Part shown: piece after piece, positions 10,745 to 22,557 of the stretch
Position numbering within the stretch: the stretch's first letter is position 1
Layout of the letters: every line of letters begins with the position of its first letter
Notes under the pieces: model-generated
What the model was told of the DNA's origin: nothing
Database searches by the model: none
What the model saw: only the letters and a program-made list of their open reading frames with translations
NCBI GenBank assembly: GCA_037043455.1
Contig: JAWPHD010000294.1
Coordinates: 452,501-516,500, forward strand
DNA: 64,000 nucleotides
Source of the DNA: Cyrtodaria siliqua
Taxonomy: Eukaryota; Mollusca; Bivalvia; Adapedonta; Hiatellidae
Reading direction: 5' to 3'
Position numbers and translations under genes: made by a program

Positions 10745-11390
10745 CGACCCGTCACCACCTGTTTAATATTAAAGTATACTGCAATAACCTCCAAACGTGG
10801 GCTTCATGACCCTTCACCATCTGTTTAGAATTAAAGTATACTGCAATCCCTCCTCTATACAAGGGCGTCATGACCCGTCACCATCTGTTTAGAATTAAAG
10901 TATACTGCAATCCCTTCCCTGTAATAGGGCGTCATGACCCGTCACCATCTGTTTAATATTAAAGTATACTGCAATCACTTCTATATACGAGGGTGTCATG
11001 ACCCGTCACCACCTGTTTAGAATTAAAGTATACTGCAATCCCTTCTCTATACTAGTGCGTCATGACCCGTCACCATCTGTTTAGAATTAAAGTATACTGC
11101 AATCCCTTCTCTATACTAGGGCGTCATGACCCGTCACCATCTGTTTAGAATTAAAGTATACTGCAATCCCTTCTATGTAATAGGGCGTCATGACCCGTCA
11201 TCATCTGTTTAGAATTAAAGTATACTGCAATCCCTCCTCTATACAAGGGCGTCATGACCCGTCACCATCTGTTTAGAATTAAAGTATACTGCAATCCCTT
11301 CTCTGTAAAAGGGCGTCATGACCCGTCATCATCTGTTTAGAATTAAAGTATACTGCAATCCCTTTTCTATACGAGGGCGTCATAGTTTAA
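10745..11390 (+). repeat. 64-bp tandem array, about 10 units, at the start of copy B
   Basis: The motif 'gaattaaagtatactgcaat' (or 'aatatt' at its start) recurs at 10766, 10828, 10892, 10956, 11020, 11084, 11148, 11212, 11276 and 11340, a strict 64-bp spacing after the first interval. Each unit also has 'gggcgtcatgacccgtca'. The last unit continues into copy B. Copy A starts with part of this same last unit (2551), so the duplication boundary lies inside the array. Confidence 0.95.
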
Positions 11391-11947
11391 CGACCACATT
11401 CATATTGACCGATTAGCTTTTGAGTTCGTGACCCTTAAACTCCGGCAACTTTTCGCCTATTCCACCAAGGAATATAAGGTTTCAGATAACATATAACAGT
11501 GGTTGTATCACACGTGGTTAGAGTACTACCAGTGGTTATTTTACCTATCTACTAGCACAATTATGGAACAGCTTACATACATGTTTAATACTAATATAAC
11601 TCACACGTCAGTTATTACACCGTGATAGAGTTTGATATTTTCTATTAAAGAGTGGTTACATAATACTGTTTAAGTATTAATATGTTTAGTTTGACAATGA
11701 ATACTCCTTAAAATTCACCGTTATGCATAAAATTAGGTTGTCAATTTATCACACCCAATGTTTGTTTTTGTTATGGTTTAAACAGCGATTGTATTGTTGT
11801 TTCACATGTGGTTAGAGTATTACCAGCGGTTACTTTCAGTAATTAAAATAAATAAAATCCACATTTAAAAGGAATGTAGCGACACATCCAAACCATCTTA
11901 ATTATTAAAATTTCTGAAAAACTTGAATAAGGGTGAACTAATTATTT

Positions 11948-12769
11948 ATTACGTGGGGTGAGTATAAACGTTCATACCCCATCCGAAGCGAAAACGAGGT
12001 TGGCTGGGGTATGAAATAAAACCTTATTTTCGGCTTTAAAAGTTTGCATATTGTAAAATTAAATCATTTAACAGGTAATTTTAAACAAGTTATCGCATTT
12101 TTCCAGTAAAAAAATGTTTTTAAACGTGTTTTATTGATAAAATATCCGTTATAAATTCGCGAACATAAACTTTCTCATCCCTTAATTACGGTGTCCTGTT
12201 AGGGCCATCTTACCATCGCATCTTACCATCGACCATCGACATAGGTCATGGTAAGATGCGATGGTCGATGGTAAGATGCGATGGTAAGATGCGCTGGTCG
12301 ATGGTAAGATGCGATGGACCATCGACCATCGCATCTTACTATAGGGCCATGTTACCATCGCAACTTACTATCGACCATCGACCTAGGTCGATGCTCGATG
12401 GTAAGATGCGATGGACCATCGACATCGCATCTTACCAATGACCATCGCATCTTACCATCGCATCTTACCATCGACTATCGCATCTTACCATCGACAATCG
12501 CATCTTACCATCGAGCATTACTCGATGGTAAGATGCGATGGTAAGATGCGATGGTCGACGGTCCATCGCATCTTACCATCGACCATCGCATATTACTATC
12601 GACCATCGCATCTTACCATCGACCATCGCATCTTACTATCGACCATCGTATCTTACCATCGACCATCGCATCTTACCATCGACCATCGACCTAGGTCGAT
12701 GGTAAGATGAGATGGTAAGATGGCCCTAACAGGACACCGTTCTTAATGGAATTAAGGCGGGCCACGTAA
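11948..12769 (+). mobile_element. MITE family R1, copy in B, interrupted by foldback FB1
   Basis: Duplicate of 3170-4022. The start here reads TTACGTGGGG, closer to the family consensus than copy A (TAACGTGGGG). The foldback insertion was inherited with the duplication. Confidence 0.75.
12187..12741. mobile_element. Foldback element FB1 (555 bp), copy B
   Basis: Same ends and same CTTAAT flanks (12181-12186 and 12742-12747) as 3409-3994. The interior has lost and rearranged repeat units relative to copy A, consistent with replication slippage or unequal exchange in a hairpin array. Confidence 0.85.
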
Positions 12770-13763
12770 TGAAATTCGGATGATGATCAAAGAAGATATG
12801 ATCATTTGAAGGTTCTGTTGAAATGGATATGGAAGCCGCCATTTTAAGACTGTGACATCACAGTTCTAAATGATCATAAATATGAAAATTCACTGATTTA
12901 CATGGAACACACGACATTAACTGTATAAAAACATGTATACTTAATGGCACTAATGCTTTATATGACAGTGAAGGATTTAGCATCCATGTGCAGTGATTTT
13001 CTTTGCTTTACATGATATTTATCAATATTCCAAATATGGTAATTTGGAACTATGACTTTCAATAATAGAGCTGTTTGGTTGTGCTGGATTTTGAGTGAAT
13101 ATAACAGGTAAAACAGAGCTTTAATAGAACTAGTTCTGATGTGAATAAGCATAATTTAGAACAAACTAATCCATTAAAACAATATCACATTTTACAAGTA
13201 ATGATCTGTTATGGGTATTATCAAAAACTCAAAGGGAGGTAATTTGATAATTGTTGATAATATGTTTTAGGTGAGTTTTGTAGGTGAGATTTGTTTTGGT
13301 AAGGAACCCACAGAAACTATTGTCTCGGCCAAATGTAGGTATATTTCATAGAGTTGATATTTTAGGCCAAAATGCAATTTTAAGAGCATTTTTAAAAAAA
13401 TGGGAGATACATTCCATGTATACTAAAATGTTATACTATTCTTTGTTTGCACTACATTGGTGGAGGTCTATATTTATTTCCTGGTGTGTTGTCCAGAAAA
13501 TAAGGCGAAAAAAAAGTGGGTACTTTTTATTTTTTCTCAGTATATGTACTAGCATACGGGAAGGGACTTTATTAATGTTTGAAGAACTTGTGGCCCAACC
13601 CTTTGCATGTATAAAGAAGAAAAGCATAAAAATATGTTTAAAAATAATAAAAGGAATATCTTATAGAAGACGGATGCTGCCATGCAACTAACCCTTTCTA
13701 CAACGCGAAAACTCTAAGTCGAAAACAATAGTCCAAACAAACACTTAGTTGAAAAGTTTAGTA

Positions 13764-15333
13764 TGTCACAGGATGACCTTAGTGGTTGGGCTAACTCAGG
13801 AAAGAATCAATGACGGTGAATGCATTTACATAAATTTAATGCAACTTTTAAAATATGTTTAATATATATACAATTATCTAAAAAAACAAGCGAATACACA
13901 AATGAACTATGAAAAGAATGTTCTCCTGAACGTTTAAGACGTTCTTAGTATTGTTATAAATACTGAAAGTCTAAGACACTAAAGTGTTGTTAAATCTATA
14001 ACAATGTTGATCTAGCGCGATAACTGTGATGCGCGAGAGCTCATGAAGATGATGATGCGCGAATTCAATGGATGATTGTCATCAAATGCCTTCTGTAAGG
14101 GTTGATGACGCGATGCAATGACAGTTAATCTCCACTGAGATTGTGAATGATATTCCTCCAGTGAGGACTGGTAACGGGCCCACCTTGTGTCCCGGGGGTT
14201 ATCGTTAGTAAAACCTGGCTGCGCAGGTACGGGGACCGTCTCCACCGCTTGTAACGTTAGTCGTGGAAGCTTAGCTCCACTCCTGGATATCCAAACCTAG
14301 ATGGCTTACTCCAACCCTGGATGGCTTGATGGCTTATATCCTGGATGGCTTATATCCTGGATGGCTTAGGCTGTAATTATACATACGTTTTAGATGTCGG
14401 TTGACAAACATAACAATCTTGCATAATTATCATTACCCAAACAAATCATTATTCAATCAATATATGTAAGCTGTACTAATGATGAGTAGCAATGTATACA
14501 TATTCTACAACGCCATGTATACGCTATGTACGTCGCTGTTAATCAATGCCCCTAATACATGTAATATAAACATGATCAAATAACTCATATATTACACTCA
14601 CTGAGTTATGTATGCACGCATTTATTCTTGTCACTCATCTCATTGTTAACTAATATTAACAATCGTGTATTACCATCACCGAGTTATACGCCAACGTTAA
14701 CTAATGCACCTATTATCCACTGTTATCAAATTAATATTGTTTTACAATTAATGATCAATTACAATAATTACATCTAATAAAGTAACTTCAAAATCATATG
14801 CTAGTCTAAAGTTATGTTTGAGAAACATCAATGCTAACCGGATGTCGTAACCGCCAAACAAGATGGCGCCGCCCACTGAATACAAATATACGATAAAAGT
14901 TTAATAAAACTACTAACCACATGTTGCCTGTGAAATTTGCCGTCCAATCTCTGTTCCAACAAGTACTATCGATGATCCCGGCGAAAGCTAGAAGACAATG
15001 GGTTTTATAGCAAACATTACGCCCAAATCATTATTTGCCCCGTTCAGTCCGTGACAAACGTGGCTAAATCTACAGTATTGAATCTACACGCGAGGCCCTT
15101 ATACAATTTTGCCGTTTAAGGAAAATATACCTATACGTTTACATGCATTAGCACAAAACTAAACTTATGACACGGCCTCTCTGGTGGCCACTTAAAATGT
15201 GCACGCTTTTACGTGTTACATGAATAGATCATGAATATTGTGAAATTGTTTCACCTCGAACAATAGATTTTGGGTGTAACCGATACAAGAGCTATATACG
15301 ACCAGTACGCTCTACCCGTGACATTTTGTGACA
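13764..15333 (-). repeat. 3' LTR (1570 bp, element orientation minus)
   Basis: Direct repeat of 19899-21460. It carries an extra 'gatggctt' near 14320-14340 inside a small tandem tract of 'tatatcctggatggct'. The 77-codon frame at 14012-14245 is identical in both LTRs and has no recognised domain, so I do not call it a gene. Confidence 0.96.
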
Positions 15334-15336
15334 ACA

Positions 15337-15346
15337 TCTCCCCACT
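15337..15346 (-). other. Polypurine tract of the LTR element
   Basis: The minus strand reads AGTGGGGAGA, followed after three bases by the LTR start. This is the expected position and composition for plus-strand DNA priming. Confidence 0.8.
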
Positions 15347-15617
15347 TAAAGAAAGTGCTACACTTTTAAAATTCAACAAAATGATAATTAATATTTACAC
15401 GTTAAGAAACTATTAATTCTTCTGAGCAAACGAGCGACAAAACGTACAAGCTGATCGCTCAATCGCTTGAGTATGTTAACTATTACCACTGCAGTTATAA
15501 CCTAATATAATATGTAATTACAATTTCAACACTATTCTACAATTGTACACTACCCTGTCGTAACATATACTACTATTGTACAATACACTGCAATACACTA
15601 TTGTATTAAACCGGTCA

Positions 15618-18600
15618 TTATGTGCGGCGACTTAAATAGTCTGCCCCAATATTGTCCTTTCCACGGTCTATTACACCGACTTTACCGTTACTAATAACAC
15701 TACTTCCTGTCACTACAAGAACTCCAACCTTACACATTGCATCCATCGCATTACCAGTATACTGTTTGCGAAATGGAGTAGGGTCTCTCGTTTCCCTAAT
15801 CGGCTTTGCTAAAGTGTGCTTAAAGCTACACTGCACTACATCTGTTGGTCTCGACTTATCGGACCGAACAGTACTACACTCAGAGTCTAAACGACTTACC
15901 TCTCGTTTCTCTGCTACACTAAGCATGCCCGATATGTCTACATCGGCTGCTCTCTCCCTACCTACACTAGTGGGAAAATACATGGGACTAGTGTCCTCAC
16001 TACTGTCTTCCTCACTATCCTCAATAACGGCAACATTAACTACGGTTAACACCCCTTGTTGCACATTATCGGTTCTACTTATATACTCTTTCAGCATATT
16101 CGCATGAAAGGTCTTTAACTTTCCGTTTATCTCGATACGGTAATCCATAGTGTTCACTATCCCTCTAACGTAAAACGGACCTTTCCATTGTAATAACAAC
16201 TTGTTATTGTCGGTCGGGAGTAACAGTAACACCTGGTCATCTATCTTAAACTTCCTAGCTCTAGCTTTCTGGTCATAGTACCGTTTGTACTTGGTACTTG
16301 CCTTAACTAACTGACTTTGAGCTATCTTACAAGTCTCCTCTAGTTTCTCCTTCAGATCTAAAACATACTGATATGTAGTCTTAACCTCATCACTATCTAC
16401 TTCACCTGCCCACATCTCTCTAAGAATCCTCATGGGACCTCTAACTGACCTACCGTACAATAACTCAAACGGAGAAAATCCTAAACTCTCTTGTGGAACC
16501 TCTCTAAATGCAAACAATAAAGCATTGAGATACTTGTCCCAATCTTTGGGTCTCTCGGTACACATACGCCGTAACATTTGCTTTAACGTCCCGTTAAATC
16601 GTTCGACTAACCCGTTACACATAGGGTGATATGGTGTTGTCATGATTTGACGCAAAGACAATAACCTGCTTACTTCAGCCATAAGTTCTGACGTAAACTG
16701 TGACCCACAATCAGTCAGCATTTCCTCTGGTACACCTAGCCTACTGAACATATCAACTAATGCCTCAGCTACTCTCTCAGTTTCAATTGAGGGCAATGCG
16801 ACTGCCTCCGGATACCTAGTTGCATAGTCTACCATGGTTAAAATGTACCTATTTTTCCTATCCGACACTGGAAAAATTGGTCCAACTATGTCTACGGCTA
16901 CCCTCTTAAATGGTGTATCTATCAGTGGCATCTGACCTAAATGTACTTTGGTCACTCGACCTTTTGGTACTGTCCTTTGGCATACATCGCAGGACCTACA
17001 ATACCTAGTTACATCTCCACTAACGCCTGGCCAATAAAATTCTGCCAATACTCTATCTGACGTTTTCTTTACGCCTAAATGACCTCCCATAATCGACTCA
17101 TGAGCTACCTTAAGCACTGTCGTTCTATACTGGGTAGGTACCACTAATTGGTGAAACTGTCTACTACCACTATCTTCAAATTCTCTGTACAATAACCTAT
17201 TCTTATGTACAAACTTACAACTACCGGACCCTTTACACTTCTTCACTACACCATCCTTGGCCTTCACCTTACAAGGACCTAATGACTCGTCTTGAGTTTG
17301 TGCTTCTATAAACTCCGCTTTGGATATGTCACCTACGGCTGCAGGAACCTTTAATTTTCTATAAGCCTGAGCTTGCTTCTGAACCTGCGCTCTAGTCTCT
17401 ACGGCATTACTTATGCTACTTCTAAAATCGGACATTACCGGAAGTACTGAACCTTCTATGTTCCCCATCGTTAAATCATACATCGGGTCGTCCATACATA
17501 GTGCCTCTGTAGTCCCTTTAAAGAAAGGTGTATCTACCTCTATTCTCGCTATTGGCACGTGCTCTACCGACTTATTTAACAACATACACGGTGACTGTTT
17601 ACCTACCAACTGGTCATCCGTAACTAAACTACGCCTAACTACCACACCTGTACAACCTGTATCCCTCATTACAATTACGTCCGTGCCATTCACTCTACCA
17701 TCTGCCGTTGGAAGATTTGCATACGGAAAGAGACATGTTCCGATCTTCGTCATTACACCATCCGCTTTAACACAACAGCTACTACTCTCGGTTTTAATAA
17801 CCGGACTATTACTACCTCTGCCTCTACCTCTACCTCGGTTTTGACCACCTCTACCTCTACCGAAATTCCATGGGTTGTTAAAACCTTGGTTCTGACTCCC
17901 TACATTGTTGTCCACTCTACTATTTTCACTAAAATTGTCTACGACAGCGGACACTTTCACCGCTTTCCTACACTCATGTGAAGCATGATTCCCATTACAG
18001 TGACGACAACGAATAAAAGGTCTACCTATGTTACCACTATTGCTACCTCCTCTAGCACCCATCGAACTACCTCCACCTCTATAGTTTCCACTCTGGCCTT
18101 TCTGTTTATGATCGTCCCCTTGCCTATCTCTAAAAGTTCTGTCTTTCGACACTACATTATGAGCTCCACCTCGAGCCTCGGCAAACTGATCTGCTTGTGT
18201 TGCCATTTCTCCTACACTAGCTAATTTTCTTTCTTTGAGAAATAAGAACAGATCTCTACTACAAACATTGAATAGCTGGTCCCGCAACAAGAAATCTACG
18301 AGGCCCTGATAAGTCTGCGCTACCTTCCCTAACTCTAACCACCTATCTAAGTAATTTCTAGACCTACTAATAAACTGAATAAATGACTCGCCTTTCTCAG
18401 GCAGACACGCTCTAAACCGCTTTCTAAAACCTTCTTCAGTTAACTCAAATCTCTTTAAAAGAGCATCCTTTAACTTGTCATAGTCAAGAGCATCTAAACT
18501 AGGTAATCTAGAAAATACATCTAAGGCCTTGCCTCTCAATAACGCACTTAAATGAACTGCCCACTTATCTTTGGTCCATTCCTGTAACTCAGCATAACGT

Positions 18601-19232
18601 TCGAACCGTAACAAGTAACTGTCCATGTTATCTTTGTCAGCATCAAAGTATGGTAACTTCGAACCTTTTAACTTCCCAGAATAACTATCTTTCCCTTCAG
18701 TTTTACTTTCCTTACTATGTGTCTTAGCTGCTTCCAACTCTAAAGCTAACTTATGCTCAAACTCTTTTTGCTCCCTTTCCATTATCATCTTAGCCTTAGC
18801 TAGTCTACCATCTGTTTCGAACCTCTCATGTTCTAACTCTTGCTTCTCCTTTACTATTCTACTTTCTAATTCTACCTTCTCTTTATCATCATCTCGCTTC
18901 TCTTTAGCTAACCTACCTTCTAATTCTAACTTCTCTGTAGCTAATCTACTTTCGAATTCTAAATTCTCTTTATCAGCATCTAACTTCTCTTTAGCTAATC
19001 TACTTTCTAATTCTAGCTTCTCTGTGGCTAGTCTACTTTCTTCATCTCGCTTCTCTTTAGCTAACCTACTTTCGAATTCTAGCCTATCTTTCTCTAATTC
19101 TCTTTCCTTAAGTCTAAATTCCCTTTCCCTAGCCTGTTCGTCTTTAACAAAGGTTCTAAGCTCCTCTGCAGCATAACCTAACTCCTTACCCATTTCCGTA
19201 AGATCCTTTATGGACGTCATGTCTATAGACAT
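15618..19232 (-). CDS. gag-pol: Gag-protease-integrase polyprotein with deleted RT/RNase H (1204 aa)
   Basis: Domains in order: a charged coiled coil (about 20-185) built of repeats like ESRLAKEKLDADKENLEF; a capsid-like Gag domain (about 195-370); a CX2CX3HX4C zinc knuckle (about 406-420) and Gly/Arg-rich tail; an aspartic protease with DTGCTG at about 524; an H2C2 zinc finger (about 711-752); an integrase core with D near 780, D 60 residues later, and E in D-X35-E spacing near 876; and a GPY/F-type module (WKGPFYV...DYRIEING, FHANMLKEY). Then, after an acidic linker, come residues resembling the RT N-terminus (AKPIRETRDPTPFRKQ, MDAMCKVGV) and, within about 30 residues, GKDNIGADYLSR, the usual end of RNase H. 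The RT palm with its YxDD is absent. The start ATG at 19232 is the first in a long frame after the leader. Frame integrity argues for recent activity or recent deletion. Confidence 0.93.
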   Translation of the reverse strand: MSIDMTSIKDLTEMGKELGYAAEELRTFVKDEQAREREFRLKERELEKDRLEFESRLAKEKRDEESRLATEKLELESRLAKEKLDADKENLEFESRLATEKLELEGRLAKEKRDDDKEKVELESRIVKEKQELEHERFETDGRLAKAKMIMEREQKEFEHKLALELEAAKTHSKESKTEGKDSYSGKLKGSKLPYFDADKDNMDSYLLRFERYAELQEWTKDKWAVHLSALLRGKALDVFSRLPSLDALDYDKLKDALLKRFELTEEGFRKRFRACLPEKGESFIQFISRSRNYLDRWLELGKVAQTYQGLVDFLLRDQLFNVCSRDLFLFLKERKLASVGEMATQADQFAEARGGAHNVVSKDRTFRDRQGDDHKQKGQSGNYRGGGSSMGARGGSNSGNIGRPFIRCRHCNGNHASHECRKAVKVSAVVDNFSENSRVDNNVGSQNQGFNNPWNFGRGRGGQNRGRGRGRGSNSPVIKTESSSCCVKADGVMTKIGTCLFPYANLPTADGRVNGTDVIVMRDTGCTGVVVRRSLVTDDQLVGKQSPCMLLNKSVEHVPIARIEVDTPFFKGTTEALCMDDPMYDLTMGNIEGSVLPVMSDFRSSISNAVETRAQVQKQAQAYRKLKVPAAVGDISKAEFIEAQTQDESLGPCKVKAKDGVVKKCKGSGSCKFVHKNRLLYREFEDSGSRQFHQLVVPTQYRTTVLKVAHESIMGGHLGVKKTSDRVLAEFYWPGVSGDVTRYCRSCDVCQRTVPKGRVTKVHLGQMPLIDTPFKRVAVDIVGPIFPVSDRKNRYILTMVDYATRYPEAVALPSIETERVAEALVDMFSRLGVPEEMLTDCGSQFTSELMAEVSRLLSLRQIMTTPYHPMCNGLVERFNGTLKQMLRRMCTERPKDWDKYLNALLFAFREVPQESLGFSPFELLYGRSVRGPMRILREMWAGEVDSDEVKTTYQYVLDLKEKLEETCKIAQSQLVKASTKYKRYYDQKARARKFKIDDQVLLLLPTDNNKLLLQWKGPFYVRGIVNTMDYRIEINGKLKTFHANMLKEYISRTDNVQQGVLTVVNVAVIEDSEEDSSEDTSPMYFPTSVGRERAADVDISGMLSVAEKREVSRLDSECSTVRSDKSRPTDVVQCSFKHTLAKPIRETRDPTPFRKQYTGNAMDAMCKVGVLVVTGSSVISNGKVGVIDRGKDNIGADYLSRRT

Positions 19233-19877
19233 TGTGAACTACACACTACGATAATTACAATACACACGTCACTAATAATTCTACTCAACTAACTACTAAT
19301 GGTAAGTCACTGTGTCCTCAGTAAATACCTGGGCATCATCATAGGACAAGTTACATAAACATTTGTACTAGCGCTAACTACTAACGATTATGTGTAGATA
19401 GTATCTAGCTTCCACAAAACATATGCACTACATAAAATATCTTAATTTGATATTGGACATAAACCTTAAACAATCATCGAAATGTGTATAACATGTACAT
19501 GTATATTTACTTCTCCCATCAATATAAGTATACTCGAGTGTCACAGCATGAGTAGAACGTCTTGTTCGCCAACCTAATTGGATACTATGTGTATATCAGG
19601 GAGGTAAAAACAAACACCCAAATTATTGAGCAAAAGTGCCTCAGACCCACTCGTGTAGACCACTGCGACCTCGCGCCAAGGAAAGAACGGACAAAACAAC
19701 AGTTTGGACTCACCCTACCCTTGTCGTGTCTTGACTTGTCTTCCAAGCTGTGGCCGTGATCGTCGACAGTCGCCGTGATGGATCAGAGGGTGGTACACAA
19801 TTCTAAAATAATAAGTAGAGATTTAGTATATCATAATAAAGATCACTTATTGATTCTTTCCCTCCGTAGTCGCCCAA
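19233..19877 (-). other. Untranslated leader of the LTR element
   Basis: This lies between the primer-binding site and the gag start. It would hold the packaging signal of the element RNA, but I see no specific structure. Short frames here look accidental. Confidence 0.6.
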
Positions 19878-19896
19878 AATCCCACTTCTGACACCA
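19878..19896 (-). other. Primer-binding site for tRNA-Leu
   Basis: The minus strand reads TGGTGTCAGAAGTGGGATT, complementary to the last 19 nt of a eukaryotic tRNA-Leu(CAG) including CCA. It begins 2 nt inside the 5' LTR end. Confidence 0.85.
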
Positions 19897-19898
19897 GT

Positions 19899-21460
19899 TG
19901 TCACAGGATGACCTTAGTGGTTGGGCTAACTCAGGAAAGAATCAATGACGGTGAATGCATTTACATAAATTTAATGCAACTTTTAAAATATGTTTAATAT
20001 ATATACAATTATCTAAAAAAACAAGCGAATACACAAATGAACTATGAAAAGAATGTTCTCCTGAACGTTTAAGACGTTCTTAGTATTGTTATAAATACTG
20101 AAAGTCTAAGACACTAAAGTGTTGTTAAATCTATAACAATGTTGATCTAGCGCGATAACTGTGATGCGCGAGAGCTCATGAAGATGATGATGCGCGAATT
20201 CAATGGATGATTGTCATCAAATGCCTTCTGTAAGGGTTGATGACGCGATGCAATGACAGTTAATCTCCACTGAGATTGTGAATGATATTCCTCCAGTGAG
20301 GACTGGTAACGGGCCCACCTTGTGTCCCGGGGGTTATCGTTAGTAAAACCTGGCTGCGCAGGTACGGGGACCGTCTCCACCGCTTGTAACGTTAGTCGTG
20401 GAAGCTTAGCTCCACTCCTGGATATCCAAACCTAGATGGCTTACTCCAACCCTGGATGGCTTATATCCTGGATGGCTTATATCCTGGATGGCTTAGGCTG
20501 TAATTATACATACGTTTTAGATGTCGGTTGACAAACATAACAATCTTGCATAATTATCATTACCCAAACAAATCATTATTCAATCAATATATGTAAGCTG
20601 TACTAATGATGAGTAGCAATGTATACATATTCTACAACGCCATGTATACGCTATGTACGTCGCTGTTAATCAATGCCCCTAATACATGTAATATAAACAT
20701 GATCAAATAACTCATATATTACACTCACTGAGTTATGTATGCACGCATTTATTCTTGTCACTCATCTCATTGTTAACTAATATTAACAATCGTGTATTAC
20801 CATCACCGAGTTATACGCCAACGTTAACTAATGCACCTATTATCCACTGTTATCAAATTAATATTGTTTTACAATTAATGATCAATTACAATAATTACAT
20901 CTAATAAAGTAACTTCAAAATCATATGCTAGTCTAAAGTTATGTTTGAGAAACATCAATGCTAACCGGATGTCGTAACCGCCAAACAAGATGGCGCCGCC
21001 CACTGAATACAAATATACGATAAAAGTTTAATAAAACTACTAACCACATGTTGCCTGTGAAATTTGCCGTCCAATCTCTGTTCCAACAAGTACTATCGAT
21101 GATCCCGGCGAAAGCTAGAAGACAATGGGTTTTATAGCAAACATTACGCCCAAATCATTATTTGCCCCGTTCAGTCCGTGACAAACGTGGCTAAATCTAC
21201 AGTATTGAATCTACACGCGAGGCCCTTATACAATTTTGCCGTTTAAGGAAAATATACCTATACGTTTACATGCATTAGCACAAAACTAAACTTATGACAC
21301 GGCCTCTCTGGTGGCCACTTAAAATGTGCACGCTTTTACGTGTTACATGAATAGATCATGAATATTGTGAAATTGTTTCACCTCGAACAATAGATTTTGG
21401 GTGTAACCGATACAAGAGCTATATACGACCAGTACGCTCTACCCGTGACATTTTGTGACA
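19899..21460 (-). repeat. 5' LTR (1562 bp, element orientation minus)
   Basis: Identical by reading to the other LTR except for one missing 8-bp unit. It would contain the promoter of the element. The 77-codon frame at 20147-20380 repeats that of the other LTR. Confidence 0.96.
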
Positions 21461-21726
21461 AGTAAACAAGGAAATTATCTACCTTTTTCTTAAAAATGCA
21501 TTTTGTTTGCCTAAAAACATATACTTTATGAAAAATACTTAAAGCTATACAGTCCCTGTTTTAACTGGTAATAACTGATGAATATGAATGAGTCACGTGT
21601 GAAGTACTTTCACACCCCAACTGTCGGTATATAAGGCAAAAATCGATGCGTAAAAGTTCACATTTTATTTAGCCTCCGTACAGATAACATTTATAAATAT
21701 ACTTCAGAATATGTGATAAAAAAAAA

Positions 21727-21807
21727 GTTGCCCGGATCGGGATTTGAACCACTGCCTTGCACTTTTAAGTTTTGAAGGATGTACGTTGAAACCTTGGACC
21801 ACGGCAA
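21727..21807 (-). repeat. tRNA-like SINE head, minus strand (copy B)
   Basis: Duplicate of 5302-5382, with a few substitutions. Confidence 0.5.
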
Positions 21808-22080
21808 TTTATAGACATGTTGTAGCATTTTTAACACTAAAAAGGCATTACGTAATAACTAACGCGCACGCACAAACTCATCAAGCGCTAAATAATAAGT
21901 CGAGATATGGTGAGGCGAAGTATTAGTTTCATATTGATAGCATAAAGTATTACACCATAAAATGTTAATTTAGACGTGCGACAATATGGACTATACATTT
22001 ATTGATCCATCTTTAGTTAGGTTTAAATATATTATTTTGCCTCATAATAAATTGTAGTTAGTATACTATTTTCTAAAGTA

Positions 22081-22148
22081 GCGTTATAGTTCAGTGGTTA
22101 GAGCACCCGACTTGAAATCAAAAGGTCGTGTGTTCGAGCCCTGAAAGA
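22081..22148 (+). repeat. tRNA-Ser-like SINE head, plus strand (copy B)
   Basis: Duplicate of 5654-5722. The anticodon stem carries an additional change (aatcaaaagg for aatcagaagg). Confidence 0.55.
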
Positions 22149-22484
22149 GGTTAACTTCTTTTTCTGCAAAGGATTACTGTTACCTGTGCATAGGTACGAT
22201 GTGCACTGGTCGATGTCTATACAGATAATGTGTGTGTATAAGCTTTTATTTACCCTCGCTGTATTGCACGAAGCATTTTAGCGAGCTTGTGTGGGTGATG
22301 TGCATAGTTCTGTATATATATCTAGTCTACTTGAGGCAGATATAGTGCTGACATAGTACACGATACCCCACCCAGTCACATTAGTCTGACACCGGGTCGA
22401 CCAGTCGTAGCACTACCTATTAATTGCTCGTCAGGCATGGGTTACAAGTAATTACTATCATTTTTAAAGTCTTTGGTATGACTC

Positions 22485-22557
22485 GGTCAGGGGTCTCGGA
22501 CCCACGACCTCCCGAATGCAAGACAGACGCTATAACCACTACACCACAATGATTCGG
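22485..22557 (-). repeat. tRNA-derived SINE head, minus strand (copy B)
   Basis: Duplicate of 6075-6148, with a B-box substitution. Confidence 0.6.

Larger units (their letters stand above)
13764..21460 (-). mobile_element. LTR retrotransposon, Ty3/gypsy Gmr1-like, RT core deleted (7697 bp)
   Basis: Structure is complete at the ends: LTR 13764-15333, internal region 15334-19898, LTR 19899-21460, TG...CA termini (TGTCACA inverted), and AGTA duplicated on both sides (13760-13763 and 21461-21464). Copy A of the flanking segment has one AGTA at 5036-5039 and no insertion, giving an exact empty site. The LTRs differ only in an 8-bp 'gatggctt' unit. Primer-binding site and polypurine tract are both visible. 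The single frame (15618-19232) encodes Gag, protease and integrase, then an RT start fused to an RNase H tail. Gene order protease-integrase-RT-RNase H is known for Gmr1-like elements. Without RT this copy should be non-autonomous. Confidence 0.95.

Noticed and set aside
14012..14245. 77-codon frame in each LTR (also 20147-20380)
   Set aside because: Identical because the LTRs are identical. No domain, and it lies in noncoding LTR sequence.
15652..18224. Plus-strand frames of 65-151 codons opposite the gag-pol gene
   Set aside because: They are complements of a long, domain-rich minus-strand frame, with Thr/Ser/Leu-rich noise composition.
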